Assembly: GCA_002429965.1 (NCBI GenBank)
Contig: DJBG01000117.1
Span: 34,177 to 47,172, forward strand
From: Hungatella sp. UBA5982
Lineage (GTDB): Bacteria > Bacillota > Clostridia > Lachnospirales > Lachnospiraceae
Direction: 5' to 3'
DNA length: 12,996 bases
A program made the position numbers and the translations under genes. Under the pieces are notes generated by a model that saw only the letters and a program-made list of their open reading frames with translations, searched no databases and was not told the DNA's origin. This document shows, in pieces, positions 6,353 through 12,996 of this stretch. Within the stretch, counting starts at the first letter, position 1. Each line of letters opens with the position of its first letter.

Positions 6353-6439
6353 ATCATAAATCACTTATTTGAATTACCAATGTTTGGCAGCTGATTATTT
6401 GCTGAATTTGTGCTGAACATTTGTTGAACTTGCACTGAA
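6353..6439 (-). promoter_or_regulatory. Promoter and five-fold 11-bp direct-repeat operator of the repeat-protein gene
   Basis: Read on the minus strand, pentamers TTCAG, TTCAA, TTCAG, TTCAG and ATCAG begin at 6439, 6428, 6417, 6406 and 6395, each exactly 11 bp from the next; the six intervening bases are A-rich and variable. Downstream are a -35-like TTGGTA (6375-6380), a 16-bp spacer and a -10-like TATGAT (6353-6358). The array ends 10 bp upstream of the -35, a typical activator position. Tandem 11-bp repeats are the usual binding form of OmpR/PhoB-family regulators, and such a regulator is encoded at 1279-1965. Confidence 0.72.
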
Positions 6440-6494
6440 TATTTTTCGGTGTATGCACGTTCGTGAGGGTGCTGCCCCGGGTACATAAAGATAA

Positions 6495-6540
6495 TTGGAC
6501 TAAGCAAAAAACCAAAAGTTTAAGGTTTCACTTAGTCCAA
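6495..6540 (-). terminator. Hairpin after the YesN-type regulator gene, probable terminator
   Basis: A perfect 10-bp inverted repeat (TTGGACTAAG / CTTAGTCCAA) lies 21 nt past the regulator stop. Its 26-nt interior can form a second short stem (AAACC with GGTTT). On the minus strand it is followed by UUAUCUUUAUG, a modest U tract. It is the most likely end of the sensor-regulator operon. No plus-strand gene ends here, although the plus-strand flank is T-rich too. Confidence 0.55.
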
Positions 6541-6561
6541 GATTTTGTTTTGATCATTATT

Positions 6562-8064
6562 TTATTTTTTACGCAGCAAATGATCCTTCGGAGAATATCC
6601 AAACATTTTTTTAAAACGTTTGCTATAATAAAAAGCATCTGTATATCCTACCAGTTCCGCAATGTCCGATATCTTATATTGATTGGATTCCAATAATATC
6701 TTAGAGGCTTCCATACGTATCATGGTGATATACTGAAGCAGGGATTCATTATTTACTTTTTTAAAGACACTGCCCAAATAGGAAGGGTTTAATTGAAATA
6801 AGTTCGCAAGCCGTGTTACGGTTAATTCTGGATCGGAATAATGTTCATCAATATATGCAATGATTTTATTGCTTAAGGAGAGGTCGGAAGGGATGGTTAC
6901 ATTTTCAGTCATGCATAACCGCCCAAATGCAAGAATGGTACTTTTAACCTGGTTCAGCCGATATTCTTCATCAATGATCTGGGAGGCAGATTCAGCCGGA
7001 TTGTGGCTGAATTCTACCTGGCCGCTATAATGGATATGATAAGTAGTAAAAAATTCCGTAACGATTAAGTATAGGTACTTCACATCGTGTGTTTCTTCTA
7101 CTGGCTGAAACAGGCTTTGGATATAAGCTTCCAGCCCCTTTGGATCCTTGCTGTTTAAATAATATAGAATCGTTTGTCTTACTTTAGATAAATCAGCGGA
7201 TCTATTTTCCCAGGTAAGTTCTTCTGTCAGGATAAGCTTTGATTCAGGATTAAAATACCGGTGGTTGAGGGCGTGAAGATTTTTTTTATAATCAGGCAGC
7301 CAGGATTCTGTCAATGGGATACAGTCTCCAAGCACTAAAAATGTGTAGGAACGGCTTTCTGGCATATCGTTTTCCAAAGCTTCTTTTAACTGCTGCCTTT
7401 CCTCTTTCTTATGAAGGAAAAATTGTATGGTGTAGGCATAATCCAATTCCTTAAAATATTCACAGTCCAGTCCATGACGGCGAATCTTAGCTACCAGTTC
7501 TGAAATAAAGTCTTCATTTTCTTCATAGATAAAAGCACCTAAATAAAGGGTGTAATCATAAGCTGATACCTCAGGATATCTGGCAGTTAATTGTTCAATG
7601 CTTTGACAACCATTTAATACATTGGATAGAAACGTGCATTTTTCAAAGTGATAATACTTTTGAATTTGTTTCTGTTGTTTTTTTAACAATTCTATTTTTT
7701 CTTTGGTATCCTTTAAAACAGCGGTTAAGGTAGAAGCGTCTACAGGCTTTAACAGATAATCCATAACACCGAACCGCATCGCAGAGCGTGCATATTCAAA
7801 GTCATTATAGCCAGATAATAGAATAATTTTGGTGGAAGGGTAATTCCTGTATACAGATTCCGCCACCTCAATTCCATTCATACGGGGCATTTTTATATCC
7901 AGCAGGATAAGGTCAACCGGATGCTTTTTTAATAACTCAAGAACTTCTAATCCGTTTTCGGCTTCCCCTATATAATGAATGGCTAGTTCTTCCTGTGGAA
8001 TGATTTTGATAATTCGCTGTCTGATAAAGTACTCGTCATCAGCAATTATAATATTAAGTGGCAT
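6562..8064 (-). CDS. YesN-type AraC-family response regulator
   Basis: Two-component transcription factor of 500 residues, normal for the YesN type. The N-terminal receiver domain has Asp9/Asp10, phosphoacceptor Asp56 (LILLDIKMPRMNG), Ser84 and Lys106 (YLLKPVD). A long middle region (about 130-390) has no clear motif. A C-terminal AraC double helix-turn-helix (about 400-500) contains LTVTRLANLFQLNPSYLGSV and ISDIAELVGYTDAFYYSKRF, ending near FGYSPKDH. I chose the ATG at 8064 rather than the in-frame ATG at 8088 because a perfect AAGGAGG lies 9 nt before 8064; the upstream reading would encode that ribosome binding site as protein. It overlaps the 3' end of the kinase gene by 11 bp, implying translational coupling. 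The likely target is the divergent sugar ABC operon. Its role in sugar sensing is inferred from context. Confidence 0.95.
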   Translation of the reverse strand: MPLNIIIADDEYFIRQRIIKIIPQEELAIHYIGEAENGLEVLELLKKHPVDLILLDIKMPRMNGIEVAESVYRNYPSTKIILLSGYNDFEYARSAMRFGVMDYLLKPVDASTLTAVLKDTKEKIELLKKQQKQIQKYYHFEKCTFLSNVLNGCQSIEQLTARYPEVSAYDYTLYLGAFIYEENEDFISELVAKIRRHGLDCEYFKELDYAYTIQFFLHKKEERQQLKEALENDMPESRSYTFLVLGDCIPLTESWLPDYKKNLHALNHRYFNPESKLILTEELTWENRSADLSKVRQTILYYLNSKDPKGLEAYIQSLFQPVEETHDVKYLYLIVTEFFTTYHIHYSGQVEFSHNPAESASQIIDEEYRLNQVKSTILAFGRLCMTENVTIPSDLSLSNKIIAYIDEHYSDPELTVTRLANLFQLNPSYLGSVFKKVNNESLLQYITMIRMEASKILLESNQYKISDIAELVGYTDAFYYSKRFKKMFGYSPKDHLLRKK

Positions 8065-9775
8065 CAGTGGATACCTCCTTTTTTCCAATGGTTATGGTAG
8101 AGATACAGCCGCCCTGAGGGTGATTGGCAATGGTAAGCCCATATTCGCTGCCGTAATAGAGTTGGATTCTCTGGTGAATATTTTTGATGCCAAAATGAGT
8201 ATTACCTATAGTCCATATGCTTTCATAATTCTCTTCCCTGATTCCGATTCCGTTATCCCGGATGGTGAATAAAATGGAATCAGGAGTTTCAGTTACAAGA
8301 ATATCTAATTGACCTTTTCCATTCAGCTCTTTGATTCCGTGATAGATACTGTTTTCCACGATGGGCTGCAATAAGAGCTTGAGGCAGGGATAGCCTGATA
8401 TTCTGGAATCACAGTTGATATGAAAGTCAAACCTGTTAAAGTATCTTACTCTCATGATTCTTAGATATGCTTCTGTAATCGCCAGTTCCTCCTTAACCGT
8501 AATGTGGGTATGACCGTTGCTTAGCCCCTGACGGTAAAACGCAGAAAGATTCATGACCAGGTCAATGAGAGTCTCCTTTTCATCTAATTCTGCAAGAGAA
8601 CAGATATTGTCCAGAGTATTATATAAAAAATGTGGGTTTACCTGCTGCTGAAGCAGGTCCAGGGCTACTTTATTCTTCATTTTTTCTGAATTCAGTAAAT
8701 CATTCTTTAACTTTTTCTGCGCAATAATCATGCTGTTGAATTCCTCGAATAGAAGACCGATATCACTATCGTTATAAGACTCATTGAATGGAATCCATTC
8801 CCCCTCCTTTACCCTCTGGGTATGAGAGATCAGCTGGTAGATCGGAGAGGTAATTGTACGGGATACTTTACGGGAGACATTAAGACAGGCAATAATGCAG
8901 AGCAGGGCCATAATAATGGATATTCCCAAGGTGGTAAAGGTTGGTTGTAAAAAATAGAGCAGATTGATTTCGTTGACGAGATACCAGTTCAGCGCAGGAA
9001 AATGTTCAGAAAAAATAATCGTGCTCATAGTCAGCTTGTAATTGCTCCTGTTGATGTGGTTAAGCTTCTTAATATTTTCATAGCGCCTCATTAATGGAAT
9101 GGAACCATCTGAGCTTTGTACATTGCCATCTGAGTCTACAATAAAAAGCCTGCTGAAGTTACTTACATTATCTTTATAGATATCTGAAATAGTACTTTCG
9201 GGAATGGCGATTTCCACATACCCAAGCATGGTACCTGTGGAGCTGCTGTAAAACGGCAGCATGAGAGACAGGACATGTATCTCTGTGTCACGCTCCTTAT
9301 TGGAGTATTTTATCTCTGGTATCCAGATTTTCCGGTCAGAAGCAGAAGTATCCCGAAAATTTAATGGATAGGGATATATTTCCGTGGTAGCAATCAGCGC
9401 ATGTTCCGGTGAGTAGATACTGACAGAATGAATAAAGGGAGTAGACTGGATGATATGATTGATCTCGGTTTTCAGATTCATCTGGTCGATGGCATTAAAC
9501 TCCTTGTTATTGTTATTAAATTTAGATACAATGGCCTGTACGCTCTTATCCGTTATAATGGTTTTGGAATAGTTATTAACAGATGCGAGATAATAATCTA
9601 ACTGATTGGAAATATAATCCAGCTGCCTGACAGCAGAATTAGTCTCTAATGCCAGAGTATGTTTATAAAATACGACAGAAGTACTGATCAATAATATTAT
9701 AATGAATAACAGCAGCGTCTGAAACATAGACCGGAAAAATCTCGAATTAATAGAAGTTATTTTTTGAGCCTTCAT
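8054..9775 (-). CDS. YesM-type sensor histidine kinase
   Basis: 573-residue membrane sensor kinase. TM1 lies at about 18-37, followed by a large extracytoplasmic sensor region (about 38-275, probably dCache-like), TM2 at about 280-298 and HAMP at about 299-352. Then comes a His_kinase domain of the LytS/YesM type with phosphoacceptor His382 in QQQVNPHFLYNTLDNI, and a C-terminal ATPase domain with N box (LLQPIVENSIYHGI) and G1 (IRDNGIGI). The ATG at 9775 has AAGGGA 6 nt upstream. It is first in a two-gene operon with the YesN-type regulator and divergent from a sugar-binding lipoprotein. Such kinases usually respond to an extracellular oligosaccharide, directly or via the loaded binding protein. 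The ligand cannot be told from sequence. Confidence 0.95.
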   Translation of the reverse strand: MKAQKITSINSRFFRSMFQTLLLFIIILLISTSVVFYKHTLALETNSAVRQLDYISNQLDYYLASVNNYSKTIITDKSVQAIVSKFNNNNKEFNAIDQMNLKTEINHIIQSTPFIHSVSIYSPEHALIATTEIYPYPLNFRDTSASDRKIWIPEIKYSNKERDTEIHVLSLMLPFYSSSTGTMLGYVEIAIPESTISDIYKDNVSNFSRLFIVDSDGNVQSSDGSIPLMRRYENIKKLNHINRSNYKLTMSTIIFSEHFPALNWYLVNEINLLYFLQPTFTTLGISIIMALLCIIACLNVSRKVSRTITSPIYQLISHTQRVKEGEWIPFNESYNDSDIGLLFEEFNSMIIAQKKLKNDLLNSEKMKNKVALDLLQQQVNPHFLYNTLDNICSLAELDEKETLIDLVMNLSAFYRQGLSNGHTHITVKEELAITEAYLRIMRVRYFNRFDFHINCDSRISGYPCLKLLLQPIVENSIYHGIKELNGKGQLDILVTETPDSILFTIRDNGIGIREENYESIWTIGNTHFGIKNIHQRIQLYYGSEYGLTIANHPQGGCISTITIGKKEVSTDAT

Positions 9776-9838
9776 ATGGATTCCCTTCTGTATGCAATGC
9801 GTTGTCTTGGCTTCATGGAAGACTTAAATATAACAGTA

Positions 9839-9867
9839 ATATTAGTACGTTTTATTGGCTGTGTCCA
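9839..9867 (-). promoter_or_regulatory. Probable promoter of the sensor kinase operon
   Basis: On the minus strand there is a -35 TGGACA (9862-9867), a 17-bp spacer and a -10 TAATAT (9839-9844). The -35 matches consensus at five of six positions and the -10 at four. Transcription would start near 9832, leaving a leader of about 57 nt. The -35 lies between the arms of the 9-bp inverted repeat at 9850-9897. Confidence 0.5.
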
Positions 9868-9897
9868 TATTGAATTTGTGTAAATAAACCAATAAAA
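9850..9897. promoter_or_regulatory. 9-bp inverted repeat in the divergent promoter region, candidate operator
   Basis: Perfect arms TTTTATTGG (9850-9858) and CCAATAAAA (9889-9897) are separated by 30 bp. The arms bracket the kinase -35. A smaller palindrome, ATGTA-5 bp-TACAT (9918-9932), lies between this element and the importer promoter. The AraC-type regulator encoded next door is an obvious candidate binder, but its site preference is unknown; this is inference. Confidence 0.4.
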
Positions 9898-9951
9898 GGC
9901 TGATTTTGAAAAGTGACATGTAAAATATACATAAAAACTATAAAATGACCA

Positions 9952-9980
9952 TTCATTGTATGGTGCTATTTTCCTATAAT
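9952..9980 (+). promoter_or_regulatory. Probable promoter of the sugar ABC importer operon
   Basis: A perfect -10 TATAAT lies at 9975-9980, with a weak -35 (TTCATT, 9952-9957) 17 bp upstream. The leader would be about 44 nt and includes the AAGGAGG of the binding-protein gene. The poor -35 is consistent with dependence on an activator. Confidence 0.55.
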
Positions 9981-10030
9981 AGGATTGTGAAGAGGAAGAA
10001 TATCTGAAATAATAAGGAGGAAACAAAATT

Positions 10031-11356
10031 ATGAAAATAAAAAAAGTGATGGCTCTTTCATTGGCAGGCATACTGAGTTTTTCTATGCTGACTGCCTGCG
10101 GGTCTAAAACAGACAGCAAAAGCAAGGAGTCAGATGATGAAAAGGTTACAATCAGACTTTTAACAAGAATGGCTGGAACCTCAACTCAAGTAGGCATTTA
10201 TAACGATATCTTGAATGAATTTAAAAGTAAACATCCAGAAGTGACCATTATTGACGACTCCCAGGGTGATGAATCGGCATTTAATAATATCCTGACGACT
10301 GATATTGCTTCCGGAACCATGGCTAACATCTTCCGAATCCAAGGTGTTGCAAATCTTTCCGACTATATCGATAATGGCTTATTATTAAATCTTCAGCCAT
10401 ATCTTGATGCAGATAAAGAATGGAGTAGTGGTTTTACGGAGGGTTCCCTTTCCTATTATCAGGTACCGGGACATGAAGGCACCTATGCAATTCCAATGGA
10501 ATCCGGCCTGATTGGTGTTTATTATAATGAAATGCTTTTTAAGGAAGCAGGAATTGAAAAATTCCCCGAGACCTGGGAACAGCTGTTAGATGCAATTGCA
10601 AAGTTCAAAGAAAACGGAATTATCCCAATTGCTATGGGAGCCCAGTCAACTTATATGGCGGGTCATTTACATGACCAGATCTTCTACAAATGGATGGGAA
10701 CAGAAGCAGCAAAATTATTGGGAAACAGAGAGATGAAGTGGACGGATGAGGGCGTCGTAAAGACATTACAGTTTGAAAAAGATTTAATTGATGCAGGTGC
10801 CTTTGATCCAAGTGCTGCAGGTATCACAGATAATATTGCTTTAACTCAATTTCAGCAGGGGGAAGCTGCAATGGTGATTACCGGACCTTGGAACATCAGT
10901 ACATTTACAGATAAATCAGCCACTCCTGTGTCAGATAATATTAAGGTTGCAAAGTTTCCCTATTTTGAAGAAAAACCTGAATTCAAAAATCAGGATATGC
11001 AGATCCTGAGTCCTTACATGGTAAGCGGTAAATTAGAAGGAAAAGAATTAGACTTGACGATTGAATTATTAAAAATGCTAACCGGTAAAGAAGCAGCTAA
11101 GAGATTTGCAGAAGAAGCGGCTTTCTTGATTCCAAGAACCGATCTGGATTTGGATAAGTCAAAATGTACCGACTTATTTATCCAGAATGTAGAGATTGGA
11201 GGAACTTCTGAGGGCATCGGTGTTGACGTATTCGACTTTGATCCTTTGACTTCCATGCAGGATAGAACAAGAAATTCAATTGTAAGCTTATTTACAGGGG
11301 CCTCTGCCCAGGATGCAGCATCAGTAATCCAGGCTGAGATTGATAATGCAAAATAA
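10031..11356 (+). CDS. Extracellular sugar-binding lipoprotein of an ABC importer (family 1 type)
   Basis: 441-residue substrate-binding protein. A lipoprotein signal peptide has lipobox LTAC, with Cys23 as the predicted lipidated residue, then a Ser/Lys/Asp-rich linker (about 24-40). The mature fold has hallmarks of bacterial family 1 carbohydrate-binding proteins: a first strand VTIRLLTRM, GLIGVYYNEMLFKEAGI near 160, PETWEQLLDAIAKFKENG near 180, and QFQQGEAAMVITGPWNIS near 275-292. The ATG at 10031 is preceded by AAGGAGG with a 10-nt gap. It is first in the importer operon, ahead of two permeases, and divergent from a YesM/YesN pair. It would deliver a mono- or oligosaccharide to the permeases on the outer membrane face. 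The exact sugar cannot be predicted. Confidence 0.95.
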   Translation: MKIKKVMALSLAGILSFSMLTACGSKTDSKSKESDDEKVTIRLLTRMAGTSTQVGIYNDILNEFKSKHPEVTIIDDSQGDESAFNNILTTDIASGTMANIFRIQGVANLSDYIDNGLLLNLQPYLDADKEWSSGFTEGSLSYYQVPGHEGTYAIPMESGLIGVYYNEMLFKEAGIEKFPETWEQLLDAIAKFKENGIIPIAMGAQSTYMAGHLHDQIFYKWMGTEAAKLLGNREMKWTDEGVVKTLQFEKDLIDAGAFDPSAAGITDNIALTQFQQGEAAMVITGPWNISTFTDKSATPVSDNIKVAKFPYFEEKPEFKNQDMQILSPYMVSGKLEGKELDLTIELLKMLTGKEAAKRFAEEAAFLIPRTDLDLDKSKCTDLFIQNVEIGGTSEGIGVDVFDFDPLTSMQDRTRNSIVSLFTGASAQDAASVIQAEIDNAK

Positions 11357-11363
11357 ATAATCT

Positions 11364-11460
11364 GGAATTTCAGAATTCATTTCTAAATATATGTAGATAT
11401 TTCTAACTATATTTGATATTGAATTATGAAATTCCTTTTCATTATAAGGAGGAATTTCAT
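11364..11460 (+). promoter_or_regulatory. Alternative RNA pairing region before the first permease gene
   Basis: The 103-nt gap between binding protein and permease holds three complementary segments: A GGAATTTCA (11364-11372), B ATGAAATTCC (11426-11435) and C GGAATTTCAT (11451-11460). B pairs perfectly with C over 10 bp with a 15-nt loop, covering the last two bases of the AGGAGG (11447-11452) and reaching the first base of the start codon. B can instead pair with A over 9 bp, freeing the ribosome binding site. A small hairpin (AAATAT/ATATTT) lies between A and B. No U-tract terminator is seen. The layout could lower permease translation relative to the binding protein; this is inferred from pairing alone. 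Confidence 0.45.
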
Positions 11461-12344
11461 TGATAACATTAAAAAACAGAAAAGTAAAAGTGTACATAGC
11501 ACTGTTTTTGCTGCCGGCATTGATCGTATATCTTTTATTTCAAATTGTACCTTTAATTCTGGCGTTTTACTTTTCACTGGTTGAGTGGAATGGTATCTCG
11601 GGTGCGGCTCTTAAATTTGTTGGACTTAAAAATTATATCGATGCATTTCATAACGCGGACTTTTTACTTTCCATTAAAAATATGGTGAAAATGGTATTCT
11701 TCAGCGTATTATTCCATACGCCCATTGCTTTATTAACGGCAGTTGCAATTAATACCAAATGTAAAGGGTACCGGGCATTTAAAGCTCTATTTTTTGTGCC
11801 TACGGTTTTTCCGTTAACTTCCGTTGGTTTGATGTGGTACTTTGTGTTCATGCCCACCGGTTCTCTCAATGCTTTGTTAAAGAACATCGGTCTGGCCGAC
11901 CGGGTAGTTCCCTGGCTGGTGGATCCTGCAACTGCAATGAATACCATTGTATTTGTTAATATATGGGCTGGTATCGGCTACTATATGGTCATTCTCCTCG
12001 CAGGACTTACGACAATTTCAGATGAGCTATATGAGGCAGCCTCTATTGACGGAGCTACTGCCGTTCATAAGTTCTTTGAGATCACGGTTCCTATGTTAAA
12101 ATCTACAATCTCCATGTGCATTTTAATGGATATTATCGGCTCTGTTAAAGTTTTTGACCTGGTATTTGCAATGACCGGCGGAGGGCCAAACGTTCTGACA
12201 AATCTTCCTACAACTTTAATGTACAATGAGGCATTTAAATACAGCCATTATGGACTTGGGAGCGCTATAGGCATTATTATTCTGATTGCCTGCCTGGCAG
12301 GAACATTAGGAAGTAATTTTATAATGTCCCGTAAACACGATTAA
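11460..12344 (+). CDS. Carbohydrate ABC transporter permease, MalF/UgpA type
   Basis: 294-residue membrane permease with about six hydrophobic segments (first at about 12-40). The cytoplasmic EAA loop, YEAASIDGATAVHKFFEITV (about 191-210), contacts the ATPase subunit. Length fits the family without the extra N-terminal part of enteric MalF. It starts with TTG at 11460, preceded by AGGAGG with a 7-nt gap; the gene reads MITLKNRK from there. The ribosome binding site lies partly in a hairpin (11426-11460). It forms the translocation path with the second permease, 12 nt downstream. Substrate specificity is unknown. Confidence 0.95.
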   Translation: MITLKNRKVKVYIALFLLPALIVYLLFQIVPLILAFYFSLVEWNGISGAALKFVGLKNYIDAFHNADFLLSIKNMVKMVFFSVLFHTPIALLTAVAINTKCKGYRAFKALFFVPTVFPLTSVGLMWYFVFMPTGSLNALLKNIGLADRVVPWLVDPATAMNTIVFVNIWAGIGYYMVILLAGLTTISDELYEAASIDGATAVHKFFEITVPMLKSTISMCILMDIIGSVKVFDLVFAMTGGGPNVLTNLPTTLMYNEAFKYSHYGLGSAIGIIILIACLAGTLGSNFIMSRKHD

Positions 12345-12356
12345 GGGAGGAAAGCT

Positions 12357-12996
12357 ATGAAAATAACAGAATCAAAGAGCAAGCTTGGTAAAGTCATCAT
12401 GTACTTATATCTGCTGGTAATGACAGTGGTATTTGCCATGCCAATGGTTTTTACCTTATTATCCTCTGTGAAAACAAAGCTTGAAATCTTTTCAGACCCA
12501 TTTGCGCTGCCCAAGGTACCGCAGTTTGTCAATTATATCGTAGCCTGGAAAGAAGCCAATATGAGCCGGTATTTTATCAACAGTATCCTGCAGGCCGGCG
12601 CTACTGTTATTATATTGGCAATTATGGCTTCCATGGCGGCATATGTTTTATCCAGGTTCGATTTTAAAGGGAATAAGTTTCTGCTTTTATTCTTTACCGT
12701 AGGAATGATGGTTCCCATGCATACGGTATTGGTGCCTGTTGCTTATATCATAGGTGCCTTGAACTTAAAAAATAATATACTGGCCCTGATTCTAATCTAC
12801 GTATCCTTTAGTCTTCCTTTTAGTATTCTTGTAATGACTAATTTTATGAAAGGCGTCAATCGTTCTCTGGAGGAAGCGGCAGTAATCGATGGTGCAACGT
12901 ATTTCCAGGTATACAGGCTGGTGATACTCCCACTTTGTATTCCTGCATTATCTACTATTTCAATCTTTAATTTTTTATCGTCCTGGAATAATATTT
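12357..12996 (+). CDS. Carbohydrate ABC transporter permease, MalG/UgpE type, partial (cut at right edge)
   Basis: 213 complete codons are visible from the ATG at 12357, and the frame is open at the right edge. GGGAGG lies 6 nt upstream, immediately after the stop of the first permease. Hydrophobic segments lie at about 13-36, 75-98, 107-130 and 140-162. The EAA loop LEEAAVIDGATYFQVYRLVI is at about 171-190, followed by LPLCIPAL and the typical FNFLSSWNN. Family members are about 270-300 residues, so roughly 60-80 residues are missing. It pairs with the first permease to form the importer channel. No ATPase gene is present in the window. Confidence 0.93.
   Translation, partial: MKITESKSKLGKVIMYLYLLVMTVVFAMPMVFTLLSSVKTKLEIFSDPFALPKVPQFVNYIVAWKEANMSRYFINSILQAGATVIILAIMASMAAYVLSRFDFKGNKFLLLFFTVGMMVPMHTVLVPVAYIIGALNLKNNILALILIYVSFSLPFSILVMTNFMKGVNRSLEEAAVIDGATYFQVYRLVILPLCIPALSTISIFNFLSSWNNI

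Noticed and set aside
6275..6364. Longer form of the secreted repeat protein starting at a GTG (6364)
   Set aside because: The GTG lies in the promoter, just upstream of the putative -10, with no ribosome binding site, and the extension would put 30 polar residues before a normal signal peptide.
6462..6485. GC-rich patch containing GGGTGCTGCCCCGGGTAC between the two gene modules
   Set aside because: It stands out from the AT-rich surroundings and could be a module boundary, but there are no flanking repeats, target duplications or recognisable element ends.
9772..10125. 117-codon minus-strand open frame spanning the divergent promoter region
   Set aside because: It covers the promoters, overlaps the 5' ends of both flanking genes, resembles no known protein and has no convincing ribosome binding site.

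Overview
The window looks like a chromosomal segment of a low-GC Gram-positive anaerobe of the Clostridia, most likely Lachnospiraceae or a close relative. The reasons are AGGAGG-type ribosome binding sites, AT-rich intergenic DNA, a YesM/YesN-type two-component pair beside a sugar ABC transporter, and a VTC/DUF4956/CotH gene trio of the kind seen in Clostridia. This assignment is inference from gene content; no rRNA or other marker gene is present.

Left half (1-6440, all genes on the minus strand). In transcription order there is a secreted protein with three 61-residue repeats (6274-5570) ending in a strong terminator; a tight operon of a VTC-domain polyphosphate-polymerase-like protein, a DUF4956 membrane protein and a membrane-anchored CotH-type kinase (5382-2061) ending in a hairpin; and an OmpR-family response regulator followed by its histidine kinase (1965-1), the kinase being cut by the left edge. 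The most notable signal is non-coding. Upstream of the repeat-protein gene lie five TTCAG-like pentamers at exactly 11-bp spacing, and upstream of the VTC operon the same pentamer occurs at 11- and 22-bp spacing. This is the usual form of a tandem OmpR-family binding site. It suggests that the neighbouring two-component system controls both transcription units, so the three units would form one envelope-response module.

Right half (6495-12996). A YesM-type sensor kinase and YesN-type AraC response regulator overlap by 11 bp on the minus strand. They are divergent, across a 255-bp promoter region, from a carbohydrate ABC importer operon on the plus strand: lipoprotein substrate-binding protein, first permease, second permease (cut by the right edge). 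No ATPase is seen, so it is either beyond the window or a shared MsmX-type subunit. The binding protein-permease gap contains three mutually complementary segments that could alternately hide or free the permease ribosome binding site. The kinase/regulator pair probably senses the sugar, or the loaded binding protein, and controls the importer.

No tRNA, rRNA, CRISPR array, insertion sequence or phage gene was seen. No gene-free stretch exceeds 300 bases; the longest (6275-6561 and 9776-10030) hold promoters, operators and a terminator.
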